A DNA stretch of 64,000 bases from Adiantum capillus-veneris (lineage: Eukaryota > Streptophyta > Polypodiopsida > Polypodiales > Pteridaceae): positions 102,233,311 through 102,297,310 of the forward strand of contig CM043947.1 of the NCBI GenBank assembly GCA_014529385.2, written 5' to 3'. Positions 22,901-34,113 of this stretch are shown in pieces; the stretch's first letter is position 1, and the number at the start of each line of letters is the position of its first letter. A model generated the notes under the pieces. The model was not told the DNA's origin and ran no database searches. It saw only the letters and a list, made by a program, of their open reading frames with translations. A program made the translations under genes and the position numbers.

Positions 22901-23941
22901 TCGAGGCCCCATATTAGGTACTACGACACTAGGTAGTGCCACTGCGCTAATCGTAGATGTCATCGGTACATTCTCTGTCAGGCCTATCCCTGGAGTGAGC
23001 ACTGTGTTTTCCTTAATAGAGGGTTGAGACAAGTTAGGGAAGCTAAAGTTGTCGCTCGGAGGCTCAGATTGCATAGAGACCCCAGGTGAAATGACGTAAG
23101 ATGGGTCCATGGGACTCATTAGAGGAGTCTCCATTTGTGATAGAGTAGGCTGTTGAGCCTTGCTCGTATCCAGAAATCTCATGGGGCCAGTTGAGAGTAT
23201 ATTTACCCCTCGGTTTTGCCTTTCTGATTGAATAATGCCATGGATAACATTACAGATCATTTTCTGTTGATCTTCGATGCTCGTGGCACTAGAGGTGGAT
23301 TGTACAATCTCTATCTATCCTACATGGTAGGCGTGGCCAGAGTGTAGATCCGTCAACACCTCAGTGTGGAGGTCGTATGTCCAATGATCATTAATGAACA
23401 ATCCTTCTAGAGTCGACGCGTTAACGGTTTCTTGTGAGGTAGAAGCAATGTTGCTCCCCGTGGTTTTACTTGTCACCAACGGTACTCTAGAGGAAACTTC
23501 TGAAGGAGGTAGCTCAACAGGGCCTTCTTGGTAAGAAGTTGGTAGGATATCCACATGGACACTCTTTGGGGGTGTGGGGTCCATGTGCGATGTGAAAGGA
23601 GAGTCCACTTCCCCACCCCCTTCGTGTGCTTCATTTGCATCAGGTTCCGAGCGAGTAGCTCTACCTAATGTTTCCATGAAACGGCTAAACATACTAGTAC
23701 TAGGCTGTGGAGCTTTGGGAGGTGCATGGCCTTCTCTCTCAGTGTTTTGGGTAGGGTATGCTTCCATGATTTCTGAGTCGGAGGAGGAATCACTAGCGGC
23801 TATTTTAGGGTCTTGGGTGGTGCTACCTTGTGTCCCCGCTGAGGGTCTAGAGCCTATCGTGGATGGGTAATGGGTGTCCGTATGAACAGAGGTACCCTCA
23901 ATATGCTCGTGTTCTAGCACCCGCCCAGAGCGTAAGTGCAT
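19967..23941 (-). pseudogene. gag: Element 2 gag and protease active site
   Basis: Translation starts at ATG 23941 (MHLRSGRVL). The frame is interrupted once by TAG at 23315-23317 and then stays open to 19967. The N-terminal 200 residues are Ser/Thr/Pro-rich. A Pro-rich stretch precedes the retrotransposon gag domain (RRLFLKEYIREG, ERKEGESVRDFISRL, LLDQFIRGL). Zinc knuckles follow: CSICLGPHSTSEC, CNACGRYGHQAKDC, a variant YYECGGPHRATEC whose first Cys is Tyr, and CNRCGIDHLIAQC. A long polar region leads to the protease active site ILDGGAGVSIV. The DGG form instead of DSG or DTG also occurs in copy 1 and element 3. Confidence 0.85.
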
Positions 23942-24832
23942 GTGCTTTTGATACCCTAAGGTGTCAAAAAGCTGCTCTAGGAGGCCTTGTGACTAGCTTT
24001 TTGCGTGTTTTTTTGTTTGTTTTTTTGCTAGATTTTTTAGAGCATGTCGTGGAATGGGTCGTGTGATAGCTCGAAATGAGCGTATCGCTAGGAGGGATGC
24101 GCTGTGCTTTACAGCCCACCGTTTGGTTCTATTTTGCTCCAGAAAAGCCCGAAACAGTCTTTTCCTAGCTGGGGAACTAGGCTCCAAATAGCAAGTCTAA
24201 GGGTGCAAGTGGGAAGAGAAGGGAGGAGAGTGGAGGACTTGTCCCACATGCTCTCATTCCCTCTTGAGGGGGTAGGGTATATATATAAGAGTGAGTCTAG
24301 TATATATCATAAGACTGAGGACTGAGGCTTGGGCCTGGGCTTGGGCTTGGGGATCCCGATCTAACTTTTATACAAACCAACCCGTCCGTTTTTATAACTC
24401 ACGTTTTTTATTTTCGAAAATCTAACCTCCCCCTCACCTAACTATTTACTGTCCCACCTACCTACTGACCTGCTAATCAGCGGTTCACCTAATTACTAAC
24501 CTGCTTAATTAACTAACTGTGCGCCTAACTGTGCACAAACCAGAAAACACAGAAAATGCAAAAATTGAAACTTGACAGAACTGTGCAATGCAAACCAGAA
24601 AACGCAGAAACGCAAGAAATGCTAACTGTGTAAGCTGAAATCTGAGCTTAATAGAACTAGCAAAACAGAGCTTAACAGAACACAGAAAACTTGAATGCAG
24701 TCAACAACATTCTGTCTTTCTCTATTGTTTTTGCATAACAACAATAATCAAACTTAAGCCGCGCCTTTCCTACATAAAAAATAGCTTCAATACAATTTAC
24801 AGGTCGCCATTGGAGCTTCATGCGCAGCAGCT
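23942..24832 (-). other. Element 2 5' leader
   Basis: Non-coding DNA between the PBS and gag start. It is AT-rich near the PBS and contains a repeat of near-identical phrases (CAGAAAACGCAGAAA types, about 24540-24690) but no reading frame worth noting. Confidence 0.6.
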
Positions 24833-24849
24833 CCCCGGCAGCGGCGCCA
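24833..24849 (-). promoter_or_regulatory. Element 2 primer-binding site (tRNA-Asp)
   Basis: The plus strand reads CCCCGGCAGCGGCGCCA, 16 of 17 bases identical to the 3' end of plant tRNA-Asp with its CCA. It lies four bases from the LTR end, on the internal side. Confidence 0.85.
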
Positions 24850-24853
24850 AAAA

Positions 24854-25413
24854 TGTCAAGGCTAGGGACTTGCTACGCGGCGTGTGCGAGCCACAAAGGC
24901 TCCTAGCACACAGTCATACAACAGACAAGCTCACAAGGAAGAACGGTGTGTCACTCACCTTCCTGCGTAGTTGCGAATGAAGGATTCCCGCGCCGCGAAG
25001 AAGAGGGAGACGGCGCTACGCCGCGCTCAACCGCCTCGCCGCCATCGTGCCGCCGCAACGCTCGATCGCATACACACTCTCACACTCTCTCTCTCTCTCT
25101 CACGCACACACACAAGGAGATGGTGAAGGAGAAGGTGGAGATGGAGCAAGAGAAGCTTCTATTGCACAATGAGAGAATGACTCAATTTTAGGTTTAATTG
25201 GCTTTTATGTGAGCTCACCCCATTCACACTTGGGCGCCCATGCTTAGCCAACTAACCCTAGCATGGTCGTGTTAGAGTGCGCCTCTCATCGGCGATCACT
25301 CTACCTTTCCCTATTGGACCGACAAGCCTGGTGCCTGACTCTACTTAAATAAATAATACGGTTACGGTGTCCGTCGTAGGCGATAGGGTGTCCGTGAGCC
25401 ACGAGGGTTAACA
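24854..25413 (-). repeat. Element 2, 5' LTR
   Basis: A 560-base LTR with the same ends as 12120-12680, followed by target duplication AGGTG. On the minus strand an AT-rich TATTTATTTAAG is a possible TATA region. Confidence 0.92.
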
Positions 25414-25418
25414 AGGTG

Positions 25419-26298
25419 CGTCAGATGACATCTAGTGGCGTCAGGAGGTCGAATGGGGTCAATACTTGCACGTGGATGAGTACGAACACAACGTGGGTGT
25501 TTTCTTGTGATAATTATGCAGAAACGTCATCATGAGGACCATTTTTTGGGGACCTTCACGTGGTTGCGGGATGCATTACTGAAAAAAGCCGAGTGCCAGG
25601 TGTGCGAATGGATGCAAAAAGGTGACAACTATGCACTGCGAGGTCAGTTTTTTGCCTATTCGGGGTCCGTTTGAGGTCATCTAAAAGTCCAAGGGTGCCC
25701 AGTAATAAAGCAAAGTGTGGGAACTGAAAAAACAGAGAGAAGACCAGAAAAAGAGTGGAGAGAAGAGGAGGAACAACCGCAACTGTGTTTTTGGGGTTTT
25801 TGGAGCCTGTTTTGGCCGTAAACTGCTCATCCGAGGTCGGATTTGAGCACTTTGACATTGTAGACTGGGATTTTGGGCCGTTCCGGACACGATGGCACTG
25901 TCTATTTTGCCAAATTTCTCACTCTTTTTTTTCTGTTTTTGCTGTGTAAGTTTCTCGTATGAGCGAAGCTTCTGCTCCAATTTGTGATTGTATTTGGTAT
26001 ATTTTACCCATTTTGTGTGAGCTATTTGCCCCTTGGTGTTGGCCCAAGATCATTTGTATCTAATTATCAGAAGTTCTCCTCTTTTGAGCTGAGTTTTTTT
26101 TTTTTTGTGTGTGTGTGTGTCTCTGTGTGGAGTGGGCAAGTGGATAGTCTCTCTCCTCCCATTCCATCAGTGTGTTCCCTGTCTCGGCCAGGCGGGTTGT
26201 GTAAGTCGAGTGGTGCCCCATAGTGTGTGTGTGTATCATCCCAAGAGTGTGTGTCGGGTCATTATAGAGGCGTTGTGTGTGTTTCCATCCCGCTCACA
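25419..26298 (+). repeat. 5' LTR of gypsy copy 1, second part
   Basis: It resumes the LTR interrupted at 11530 and matches the element 3 LTRs in reverse complement, including the GT tract near 26106-26130. It ends CCCGCTCACA at 26298. The two parts sum to about 1,140 bases against 1,154-1,159 in element 3. Confidence 0.9.
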
Positions 26299-27376
26299 TT
26301 CTTTTGGTGCCCCCACGGAGGAGCTTCTTCGAGTACCTTCTGCTTCGAGCTTCAAGCTTCGAGATTTGAGGTTCGGGATTACAGGTTGCAGGTTGCAGAT
26401 TACAGGTTACAGGTTATAGGTTACAAGGACATGTACAGGTATAGGTGATTCACACAGGTACAGGTAGCTGGAGTATAGTGATATACTAGCAGTGATGTCA
26501 CTTGCAGTTGTTGTGGGTATGCATCACTTGGCGCCTGTTTGAGCGCATTGTCTGCTGGATTGTACGTTACTTGTGGAAACTGCCATTGTACGCCTTTGTG
26601 GAGCCAGACTTGGATTTATTTGGCAGTCCCAGCCATTTCTGAGACTTGGTCTGGAAGATAGTCATTTCTGAGACTTGACTATACGCGATTTGCATTAGCC
26701 TTCGTGAGAGGGTCGATAGCGTGAGGTTTTATTGAGCTGGGGATTCTCAAATGTGGAGATCCTTTCGGTGATATAGGTAGCTGAAGCACCCTTTTCGTGA
26801 CCTCGCCATAGGCTATGTACTAGTGATTCCTACTTGATGCTCGGGTTCTAGTGTTGGCAGTTTATGCATACATATACAGTCTATATTTTGGGTTCTCACT
26901 GCTCTACTTCTGGGGAAACTCTGCCAAAATTTTTCCAAGTTGTGATGGCTGGTTTTTTGGTCTTTTAAGCCATTTATGCTGTTATGCTGCTGAAATTTTG
27001 GCAAAATCAAAGGATAAGTCAGGTGTGCCTTCTTGGGAGCTTCATGGTTGACTTTAATGGATAATCAAAATGGACCTCAATTCATTCCTTTTCATTTAAC
27101 TCTGAGAATTCAGATAAATGTTCATGTGTCCAGGAAGATTTTTTTCCAGTAGCGCATAGTCTTATGTTCGGGCCAACAAGATTACGAGAGATCCTGGAAT
27201 GTCCTTTGCCTGTTGTAATTCCAATGATTAACTATGAAAACTCATTTGATGTGCATGTGTTTGTCCTTATCTAAAGCTGAGCTCCATTGAAGTTTTTGGG
27301 GATTGGTTAGTGAAAAGTTTTGGGTTCTTGCACGTGCGTTTGAAGGGGTTCTCAAAGCATCGTAATTTGGGTAGCC
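26299..27376 (+). other. Copy 1 leader with PBS and minisatellite-like stretch
   Basis: The PBS TGGTGCCCCCACGG is at 26305-26318; element 3 has GGCGCC here, so this copy carries a change. From about 26323 to 26466 short degenerate units (TTACAGGTTGCAGG, TACAGGTATAGG) repeat. The counterpart in element 3 is about 37190-37315. The rest has no convincing gene. Confidence 0.7.
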
Positions 27377-29353
27377 ATGGCTTTCTCTTATCCGGAGTTT
27401 CATGGAAGAAGTGATGAAGATGTGGAGGACTTTTTGGAAAATATGGAGGTTGCCTGCATTAGCAACTAGATTCATGACCCTGCGCAGATGTTACGTCTTC
27501 TCCAAATCTGTTTGAAGAGTGATGCACGAGTGTGGTCCAAAGAATTTGAAGAGGATTTGCGTGTGGCTGATCCACCTGTAAGGTTGAGTTGGGACAATCT
27601 AAGGCATGGATTGGAAATGGAGTTTGTGAAGACAGAAGATCCTAACAAAGTGTGGCAAGAAGTACAGGCTTTAGTGCAAAAGGAAGGTGAGCCAGTAGAT
27701 GCTTACATACGTAAGTTCTCATTGGCATGGGAGAGGATGTGCAAGGCCTTAGCACCACAAGTATCCCCGCTTGACATGATGAAGAAGGACAGGATCTTGG
27801 CTGGTCTTTGGGAGAATATATGTTGGAGAGTGGAGCTAAAGAAGCCTAGGACTTATGAAGATGCATTGGAAGTAGCAAGGAACAAAGAGTGGAAGCTGAG
27901 GAAAATGAGCCAGCTAGGGGTGGAGTCTTTGCCCATGAGGTCTGAATTTCAGCCTATGGACCCTTTACAAGGTCGCATACCAGGGGTTCATCATGAACTA
28001 GTGGTTTCTGTTACTCCTCAGGTTATGCCAGCAGTGGTCACTACAGCAGTGCAAGATGATGGGCTAAGGGAAGACATGAGGCAAGTGGTAGATTCAATGA
28101 AGAATCTCAGCCTAAACCTGTTAGGTCAAGTGGTAAAGAATCGAGGTCGAGGGAGGTTTGAAAATCAGCCAGGAGGTGAAGAAAGGCCCAAGAATGGTGT
28201 TGGACAAAGCAATGGTAGGTTTTGGAGGTAGACGCCCACGTGTTATAATTGCGGAGAGTTGGGCCACATCAGTCCGCAATGTGATAAGCCACCAAGGATG
28301 GGTGGAGACATGTATCCATTGCCAAGACAGGTGCTAACTAGGTCAAATGATTATGGCATCGAAATCAAGGGAGAAGAAGGAACCAGTGGATTAACCCAGG
28401 AGGAAAAGGGAAAGACAAAAGTGCTAAGTGTAGTCACCTTGGAGAAGGCATCAAAGCTAGAGGATACATTAGTGATGACTATTGGGAAGAGGACCATAGA
28501 GGAAAAGGAAGGAAGAAGTGCCCCAGGTCCTAGTAAGAAGAAGGGAAAGAGCCATGAAGGCGAGGATGTCAAGGGCAAGAGGAAAAGAAGGGCTCGTCGT
28601 AAGTTTCATGTTTCATATTTTCCACTAGGGGATGGGCAATCAAGCTATGGCTTGAAGGAGGATCTGACAAGCAGGAAGGCAGATGCTACTTTTGGGCAGC
28701 TTATAGAGATGGTGCCTATGCTAAAGCGACAGTGGAAGAGGATGGTTAAACCAATGGAGAAAGAGCCAGAGAGAGGTTCAGTGAAGGTGTTGGCGATGGA
28801 TGAGCTACCAGACATTTGTCCAATAGTAGATGTGTGGCACAAAAGAAAAAATCTGGGACAAGGTTATGTTGATGGCGGAGCCCAAATATGTGCCATAACA
28901 CACTCATGCGTTGAGAAGATGGGTCTTACAGTGACTGGGGTGTCAGGTTTTCGGATTAGATTGGCAAACCATCTGAAAGTAAAATGTTTGGGTGTTGTAA
29001 AGAGCTTAGAAGTGGAGGCGTATGATGCAAAGGCGGTGGTTGATTTTCATGTGATGCCAGCAGTTGCATTTGCGAATGAAGTTGAATATGAAAGTGAAGG
29101 GCCTTATGAAGTGATTGAAGGGCTGATGCAAACGAAGGTTGAATTGTCAAAGAAGCAGGAATTGATGACACAAATGATCAATGGAGACCTCTCAGCTATG
29201 GAGAAGGAGATATATTTGCACATGCTGGCTAGTTTTCCTGATTTGTTCATTACTTCATATGAAGAGATTAGAGGGTTCAAGGGAGGAGAGATGTATATAG
29301 AGCTAAAAGAAGGTGCTAAGCCAGTGCGGCAAAGGCTAAGAAGGATGGGTTAA
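27377..29353 (+). pseudogene. gag: Copy 1 gag-protease, broken and internally deleted
   Basis: The start ATG 27377 (MAFSYPEF) corresponds to ATG 36269 of element 3. The gag domain includes LSWDNLRHGLEMEF and EPVDAYIRKFSLAWERM. A zinc knuckle CYNCGELGHISPQC follows, then the protease active site YVDGGAQICAIT. Nonsense codons occur near 27468 and at 28229-28231, just before the knuckle. Another TAA at 29351 stands where element 3 has Gln. Relative to element 3, about 97 codons are missing in frame near 29056 (junction MPA/VAFANE). This removes the protease block ILGRPWL and the acidic region after it. No functional product is expected. Confidence 0.85.
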
Positions 29354-29554
29354 GAGCAAATGGAAGCATTGCGGGAAGAGGTGGACAAGTTATTGAAGGT
29401 AGGGTTTATAGTCCTAGTGGAGACCACAGAATGGGTGAGTCCAGTATTTGTCAGTCCAAAGAAGGATGGAAAGTGGAGGATTTGTGTAGATTTTAAGCCC
29501 TTAAATGCAGCCACTAAGAAGAACCCATATCCTCTTCCAATCATTGATCAGATC
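29354..29554 (+). pseudogene. pol: Copy 1 RT, N-terminal part up to MITE
   Basis: The frame encodes the start of the RT domain (EEVDKLLKVGFIV, EWVSPVFVSPKKDGKWRICV, NPYPLPIIDQI) and is cut by the MITE at 29555. The remainder resumes at 38551. Confidence 0.88.
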
Positions 29555-29735
29555 CCCGGGGCGGTCACTTATCAAAAGCTTCCTATATCACGTGCGTTCA
29601 AGAGGTTATTAATAATACCTCAATATACATACTATATTTACACTACGTGCCTATTTAAAAAACCCCCACCCCCTCTGTATGTATACATTTTGATACATTT
29701 TGATCTTTTAATAATCCTCTCTGGTTAACTCACGT

Positions 29736-29897
29736 TGTGAGCGGGATGAAAACAAACACAGAGCCTCTATAACGACCTGACACACACTCTTGGGAAGATA
29801 TACACACACACACTCTCGACTTAGACAACACACCTGGCCGAGACAGGGAACACACCTCTGGAGTGAGAGGAGAGAGACTATCCACTTGCCCACTCCA

Positions 29898-29946
<49 letters not shown>

Positions 29947-30889
29947 AAAAAACTCAGCTCAAAAGAGGAGAATTTCTGATGTTTAGATACAATTGAGCTT
30001 GGGCCAACACCAATGGGGCAAATAGCTCACACAATATGGGTAAAATAAGCCAGATACAATCACAAAATAGAGCAGAAACTTCGCTCATAGAAGAAACTTA
30101 CACAGCAAAAACAACAGAAAAAGAGTGAGGAATTTGAAAAAATGGACAGTGCCATCGCGTCCGGAAGGTCCCAAAACCCCAGTCTACAATGTCAAAGTGC
30201 TCAAATCCGACCTCGGATGAGCAGTTTAGGGCCAAAACAGGCTCCAAAATGAGCAAAAACACACCTGCGGCTGTTCCTCCTCTCTTCTCCACGTTTTTTC
30301 TGGTCTTCTCTCTTGTTTTTCAGTTCCCACACTTAGCTTTATTAGTTGGGCACCCTTGGCCTTTTAGATGACCTGAAACGGACCCCAAACAGGCCAAAAA
30401 CTGACCTCGCAGTGCATAGTTGTCACCTTTTTGCATCATCCACACAGCTGGCACTCAATTTTTCCAAATAATGCATCCCGCAACCACGTGAAGTGGCCCC
30501 AAAAAGTGGTCCTCATGATGACCTTTCTGCATAAGTATCACAAGAAAACACCCACGTCGTGTCCATACTTCTCCGCGTGCAAGTATTGACCCCTTTCGAC
30601 CTCTGGACGCCTCTCGATGCCATCTGACGCACCTGCTTACCTCATGTCGTCGGCCCGCGGATAGCTTCCTCGAGAAGTTTTACGCGCTATAAACTCCTCA
30701 TTATTGTAGAAAAAACATACTGGTACTGGTGATAGTGAAAATCGATGCACTATGTACATGCTGTCCTACCTGTACACATGTGGGCCCCACGTAACCACCT
30801 GGCTCTGGAAAATGGGCAATTCTTTATTTGATGCACCATGCATGTGTATGTACATATGCGCAATCCCTTGCTCCAAAAAACTCCTGACA
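29736..30889 (-). repeat. Element 3, 3' LTR
   Basis: An LTR of 1,154 bases with plus-strand ends TGTGAGCGGG and CTCCTGACA, including a (CA)n tract near 29899-29943. A 64-codon open frame inside is conserved among all LTRs of the family only because the DNA is. Confidence 0.93.
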
Positions 30890-30906
30890 TAATTTGCCCA
30901 TCCCCT
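30890..30906 (-). promoter_or_regulatory. Element 3 polypurine tract
   Basis: On the minus strand AGGGGATGGGCAAATTA lies directly upstream of the 3' LTR start TGTCAGG. Confidence 0.75.
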
Positions 30907-30917
30907 AGCCTGCTAGA

Positions 30918-31292
30918 TCATTCATGATCAGCAGCGGCAAAGAGAGATATGAGACTCGCCGCATCATAGGTCTCCTCATCCCTCACCAACACTGCTTGAT
31001 CCACAGACAGCTCATCTTGCTCCACCATCATCAATCTAGCGTGATACAATTTAAGATGCAATCCATTTACCCTTGACTTATGTAGAACACCATCCAGGTT
31101 AGCCAGCTGATATGTGCCATTTGGAAAACACTCCACTACCTTGAAAGGGCCTTCCCACTTAATTTGAAACTTCTTTTGGAAGGTGTTGTCCAGCTTACTG
31201 TTGTAGCGCAAAACCAAGTCATGTTTCTTGATACCCTTACTTTTGACCTTTTCAATATATCTTTGCCAAAGCCTTATCCTGCATCTGCCCAT
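30918..31292 (-). pseudogene. pol: Element 3 integrase C-terminal domain
   Basis: The 124-codon frame continues the integrase after a frameshift near 31270 (shared sequence YIEKVKSKGIKKHDLVL). It has the small barrel-like region typical of plant gypsy integrase C-termini (KFQIKWEGPFKVVECFPNGTYQL, SRVNGLHLKLYH). I see no chromodomain, as expected for the Athila/Tat branch. It ends at 30918, about 12 bases from the polypurine tract, so the element has no extra ORF after pol, unlike element 2. Confidence 0.85.
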
Positions 31293-32223
31293 AATGCTCC
31301 AATGCGCTCATCCTATCCAACTGGACCTCTTGTAACTGCAAGAGCCTTTCTTTGAATGCATCACTAGGCGGCCCAAGCAACTTCTCTAACATCTTGACTA
31401 CAGGCAACTCTACCTCCACAGGCAATAGTGCTTCCTTTCCATACACCAAATGAAATGGAGTAAACCCTGTACCTGTCTTCACCGAAGTACGGTAAGCCCA
31501 TAATGCACTAGGCAATTCCAAATCCAAATTCTTTCCTTGGTGCTCTGTCACTTTAGAAAGAATTTGTACCAACTCACCATTGAATCTTTCATTTAAGCCA
31601 TTACACTGCGGGTAATAAGGAGTGGTATGCTGGTGCCTAATCTTCATCTTTGTGCATAAGAAGTTTAGAAGTTTAGCTCTAAATCCTGGCCCCTTATCTA
31701 AAAGTAGCTCTAATGGCACCCCAAACTTGCAACATATTTCATCATACACAAATTTTGCCACATCCTTTGCAGTGATCTGTTTTACTGCTATAGCCTCTGC
31801 CCATCTAGAGAGATAGTCCACTGCCATCAAGATATAGCTTTTGCCCTTGCTTGTGATAGGTAACAGGCCTATTGCATCAATCCCCCACTTTTCAAACACA
31901 TCAAACGCCATAATGGTTTTTCGTAGCTCTGGCTTCAACACTCTCTTCCCAAATGATTGACACCTATTGCAAGACCTACACCAATGGTGAACATCCTTGT
32001 GCAAACTAGGCCATACATACCCCTCTTGCAAAATCTTATGCAAGGTGATCTTTAGAGCAAAATGGCCACCACATGCGCCTTCATGATTCTCTTCCAACAC
32101 TCTGTAAAGCTCCTCCCGCCAAGGTACACGTCTCAACACGAGATCAGCCCCTTTCATGTATAAGACATCACCAATCAATTTGTACCTGTATTCTCTACGC
32201 ACAAAGCTATACTTCTTAGACTT
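31252..32223 (-). pseudogene. pol: Element 3 integrase
   Basis: It follows the polymerase frame after a single TAG (32224-32226). The HHCC zinc region is complete (HEGACGGHF, CRSCNRCQ). The catalytic core shows Asp in WGIDAIG, Asp in LLLDKGPGF and Glu in CNGLNERFNGE, so the D,D,E residues are present. The conserved LWAYRTSVKTGTGFTPFHLV follows. The frame stops at 31252 through a frameshift into the C-terminal domain frame. Integrase would insert the cDNA into the genome. Confidence 0.9.
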
Positions 32224-34113
32224 CTAAATCTCCTTTGGAATGATTCCTGTTAGCAAAAACTCCTCTGCTTGAGCCAAACTTTCCCGGCCATGATAAAGAG
32301 GTAAAGTGGTCCTCAACACAAATAGCTCCCCAATCATGCCTTGAGCTGCTTCATGTGCCTCTCCATTTAGAGCACGTTCAATGTGTCTGATGCTCCATGC
32401 TTCAAAATTTTTTAACAGGCCTTTAATTCTGAAGCACATTTCCTTCAATGAGGTGTTCTTGCTCTTCCACACACCCAGCACTTGCTTCACCACTAACAAG
32501 GCATCACCTTTTATGCTCAACCTTCGATCCCCATGCTTCAAACAAATGTGTAATCCGGCTTCCAGAGTAGCATATTCAGCCTCATTGTTACTATGAGCAT
32601 CCAATTTGAACCCTCTCTTGCATACTAGCTTCCCCTCTGGATCATAAAGTGCTATACCCCCTGAAGCCGCATCATGGCTCTTTCTGTATGAACCATCAAA
32701 GAACAACACATGTGCATTGCTGATGTGTGGCACTTCTTCAACTACCTTTCTCACCACCTCTTGCTTAACAATAAGGGGATTCTCCTTGTAGGTCAACAAA
32801 TCAGCTAGGGTAGCCCTTGTACTATCTTCCACTAGAAAAGAGAACTCAAATTCTTGCAGCTCAATTACCCATTTCTTGACTACATTTGACATGTTAGTGC
32901 CATTAATTAACTGTGGCAAAAAGGCATAACTCGTCAAGAAAACAAAAGGCCGTGGTAGCAAGTAATGACGAAATCGTCGACAAGCAAATATTACACTGGC
33001 CATCACTAGCTCTACTTCCGATAACTTTCTCTCCGCTACCAACTTCACTCGGCTTGCACAATACACTGGCCTCATATAATGGCTGCCCTTCCCCTTTTGC
33101 AATAGCATGGCTCCAATGGCATCATCCCCTACTGATGGATTTACATAAAACACTTTCTCCCAATCAGGAGCCTGCATGGCTGACAAACCCCCTAACACCT
33201 CTTTCACCTCTTGAAACACTTCTTCACACTTGTCATCCCATTGCAATGGATCATGCTTTGCCACTTGCTGTAATGGATAAAGAAGCTGCGAAGACAATGG
33301 AATAAACCGTGCCATGTACTTCACTTTGTGTATAAAAGTTGCCAATTGCTTCGTACTCGTAGGTGATGGAAGAAGAATAATAGACTTAACCTTATCTGGA
33401 TCAGCCTCAATGCCATTTTCTGACACCATATGGCCCAATAACTTCACCCTTGGCTGTGCTAGATGACATTTCTTTGGATTTAGTTGTCCTCCACATTCAT
33501 CATATCGAGCCAATACCATTTGCAGCTTCTCATGGTGTTCAGCCCTACTGCTGTAGACACAAAAGTCGTCCATAAAAGCTTTAACACAACTACCAATGAA
33601 TGGTTCCAACACCCAATTTGCTCTCTCTTGATAGAAGGAAGGTCCATTTGACAACCCAAGTGGCAATACTGTGTAGCAATAGCAGCCCCATGGCGTAATA
33701 AAAGTGGTCTTTGTGCAGTCTTTAAGAGCAATCTTCAATTGAAAATAGCCTGAAAAACCATCACACACACTGTACCTCTCATAACCTGCCACTGAATCCA
33801 AGATCTGATCGATGAATGGAAGAGGATATGGGTTCTTCTTAGTGGATGCGTTTAAGGGTTTAAAATCTACAAAAATTCTCCACTTCCCATCCTTCTTTGG
33901 ACTGACTACTATTGGACTCACCCATTCTGTGGTCTCCACAGGGACTATGAACCTTGCCTTCAACAACTTGTCCACCTCTTCTCGCAAGGCTTCCATTTGC
34001 TCTTGACCCATCCTTCTTAGCCTTTGCCACACTTGCTTAGCACCTTCTTTCAGCTCTATATGCATCTCTTCACCCTTGAACCCTCTGATCTCTTCATATG
34101 AAGTAATGAACAA
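32224..34113 (-). pseudogene. pol: Element 3 RT, degenerate RNase H and archaeal-type RNase H
   Basis: RT residues include EWVSPIVVSPKKDGKWRI and the catalytic AFMDDFCVYSS, intact here. The normal gypsy RNase H follows, but its first catalytic position reads YVNPSVGDD, Asn in place of the usual Asp, in this copy and in copy 1. A second RNase H of the archaeal/plant type comes next: VLFFDGSYRK, SNNEAEYATLEAG and IKGDALLVV. The position near NGEAHEAA has His where Asp is usual. A second RNase H of this type marks the Tat branch (Ogre, Retand and relatives). The start is joined to gag-pro by a 1-base deletion at 34120-34122 (three A instead of four on the plus strand). Confidence 0.9.

Larger units (their letters stand above)
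11531..25413 (-). mobile_element. Ty3/gypsy element 2 (Athila/Tat-like) with three LTR copies
   Basis: The element runs on the minus strand, with ends TG/CA and a perfect 5-bp target duplication AGGTG (11526-11530 and 25414-25418). From its 5' side it has an LTR (24854-25413), a PBS matching the 3' end of tRNA-Asp, gag, protease, RT, RNase H, integrase, a second retropepsin-like domain, a W-x-P-K tail, an acidic ORF, a polypurine tract, an LTR (12120-12680) and a further tandem LTR (11531-12119). Domain order and tRNA-Asp priming fit the Athila/Tat branch of plant gypsy elements. It sits inside the 5' LTR of copy 1. Reading frames are broken at several places and two catalytic residues are changed, so it is not autonomous. 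Confidence 0.9.

Noticed and set aside
25755-25949. 64-codon frame found in all LTRs of the copy 1/element 3 family (also 30098-30292 and 37711-37905)
   Set aside because: Located within the LTR and explained by LTR identity; no protein motif is seen.
26851-27051. 66-codon leader frame with a counterpart at 36590-36796
   Set aside because: It starts at GTG rather than ATG and conservation is no higher than in flanking leader DNA.
32913-33305. 130-codon frame, identical at 39047-39439
   Set aside because: Antisense shadow of the RT/RNase H gene in two copies of the same family.
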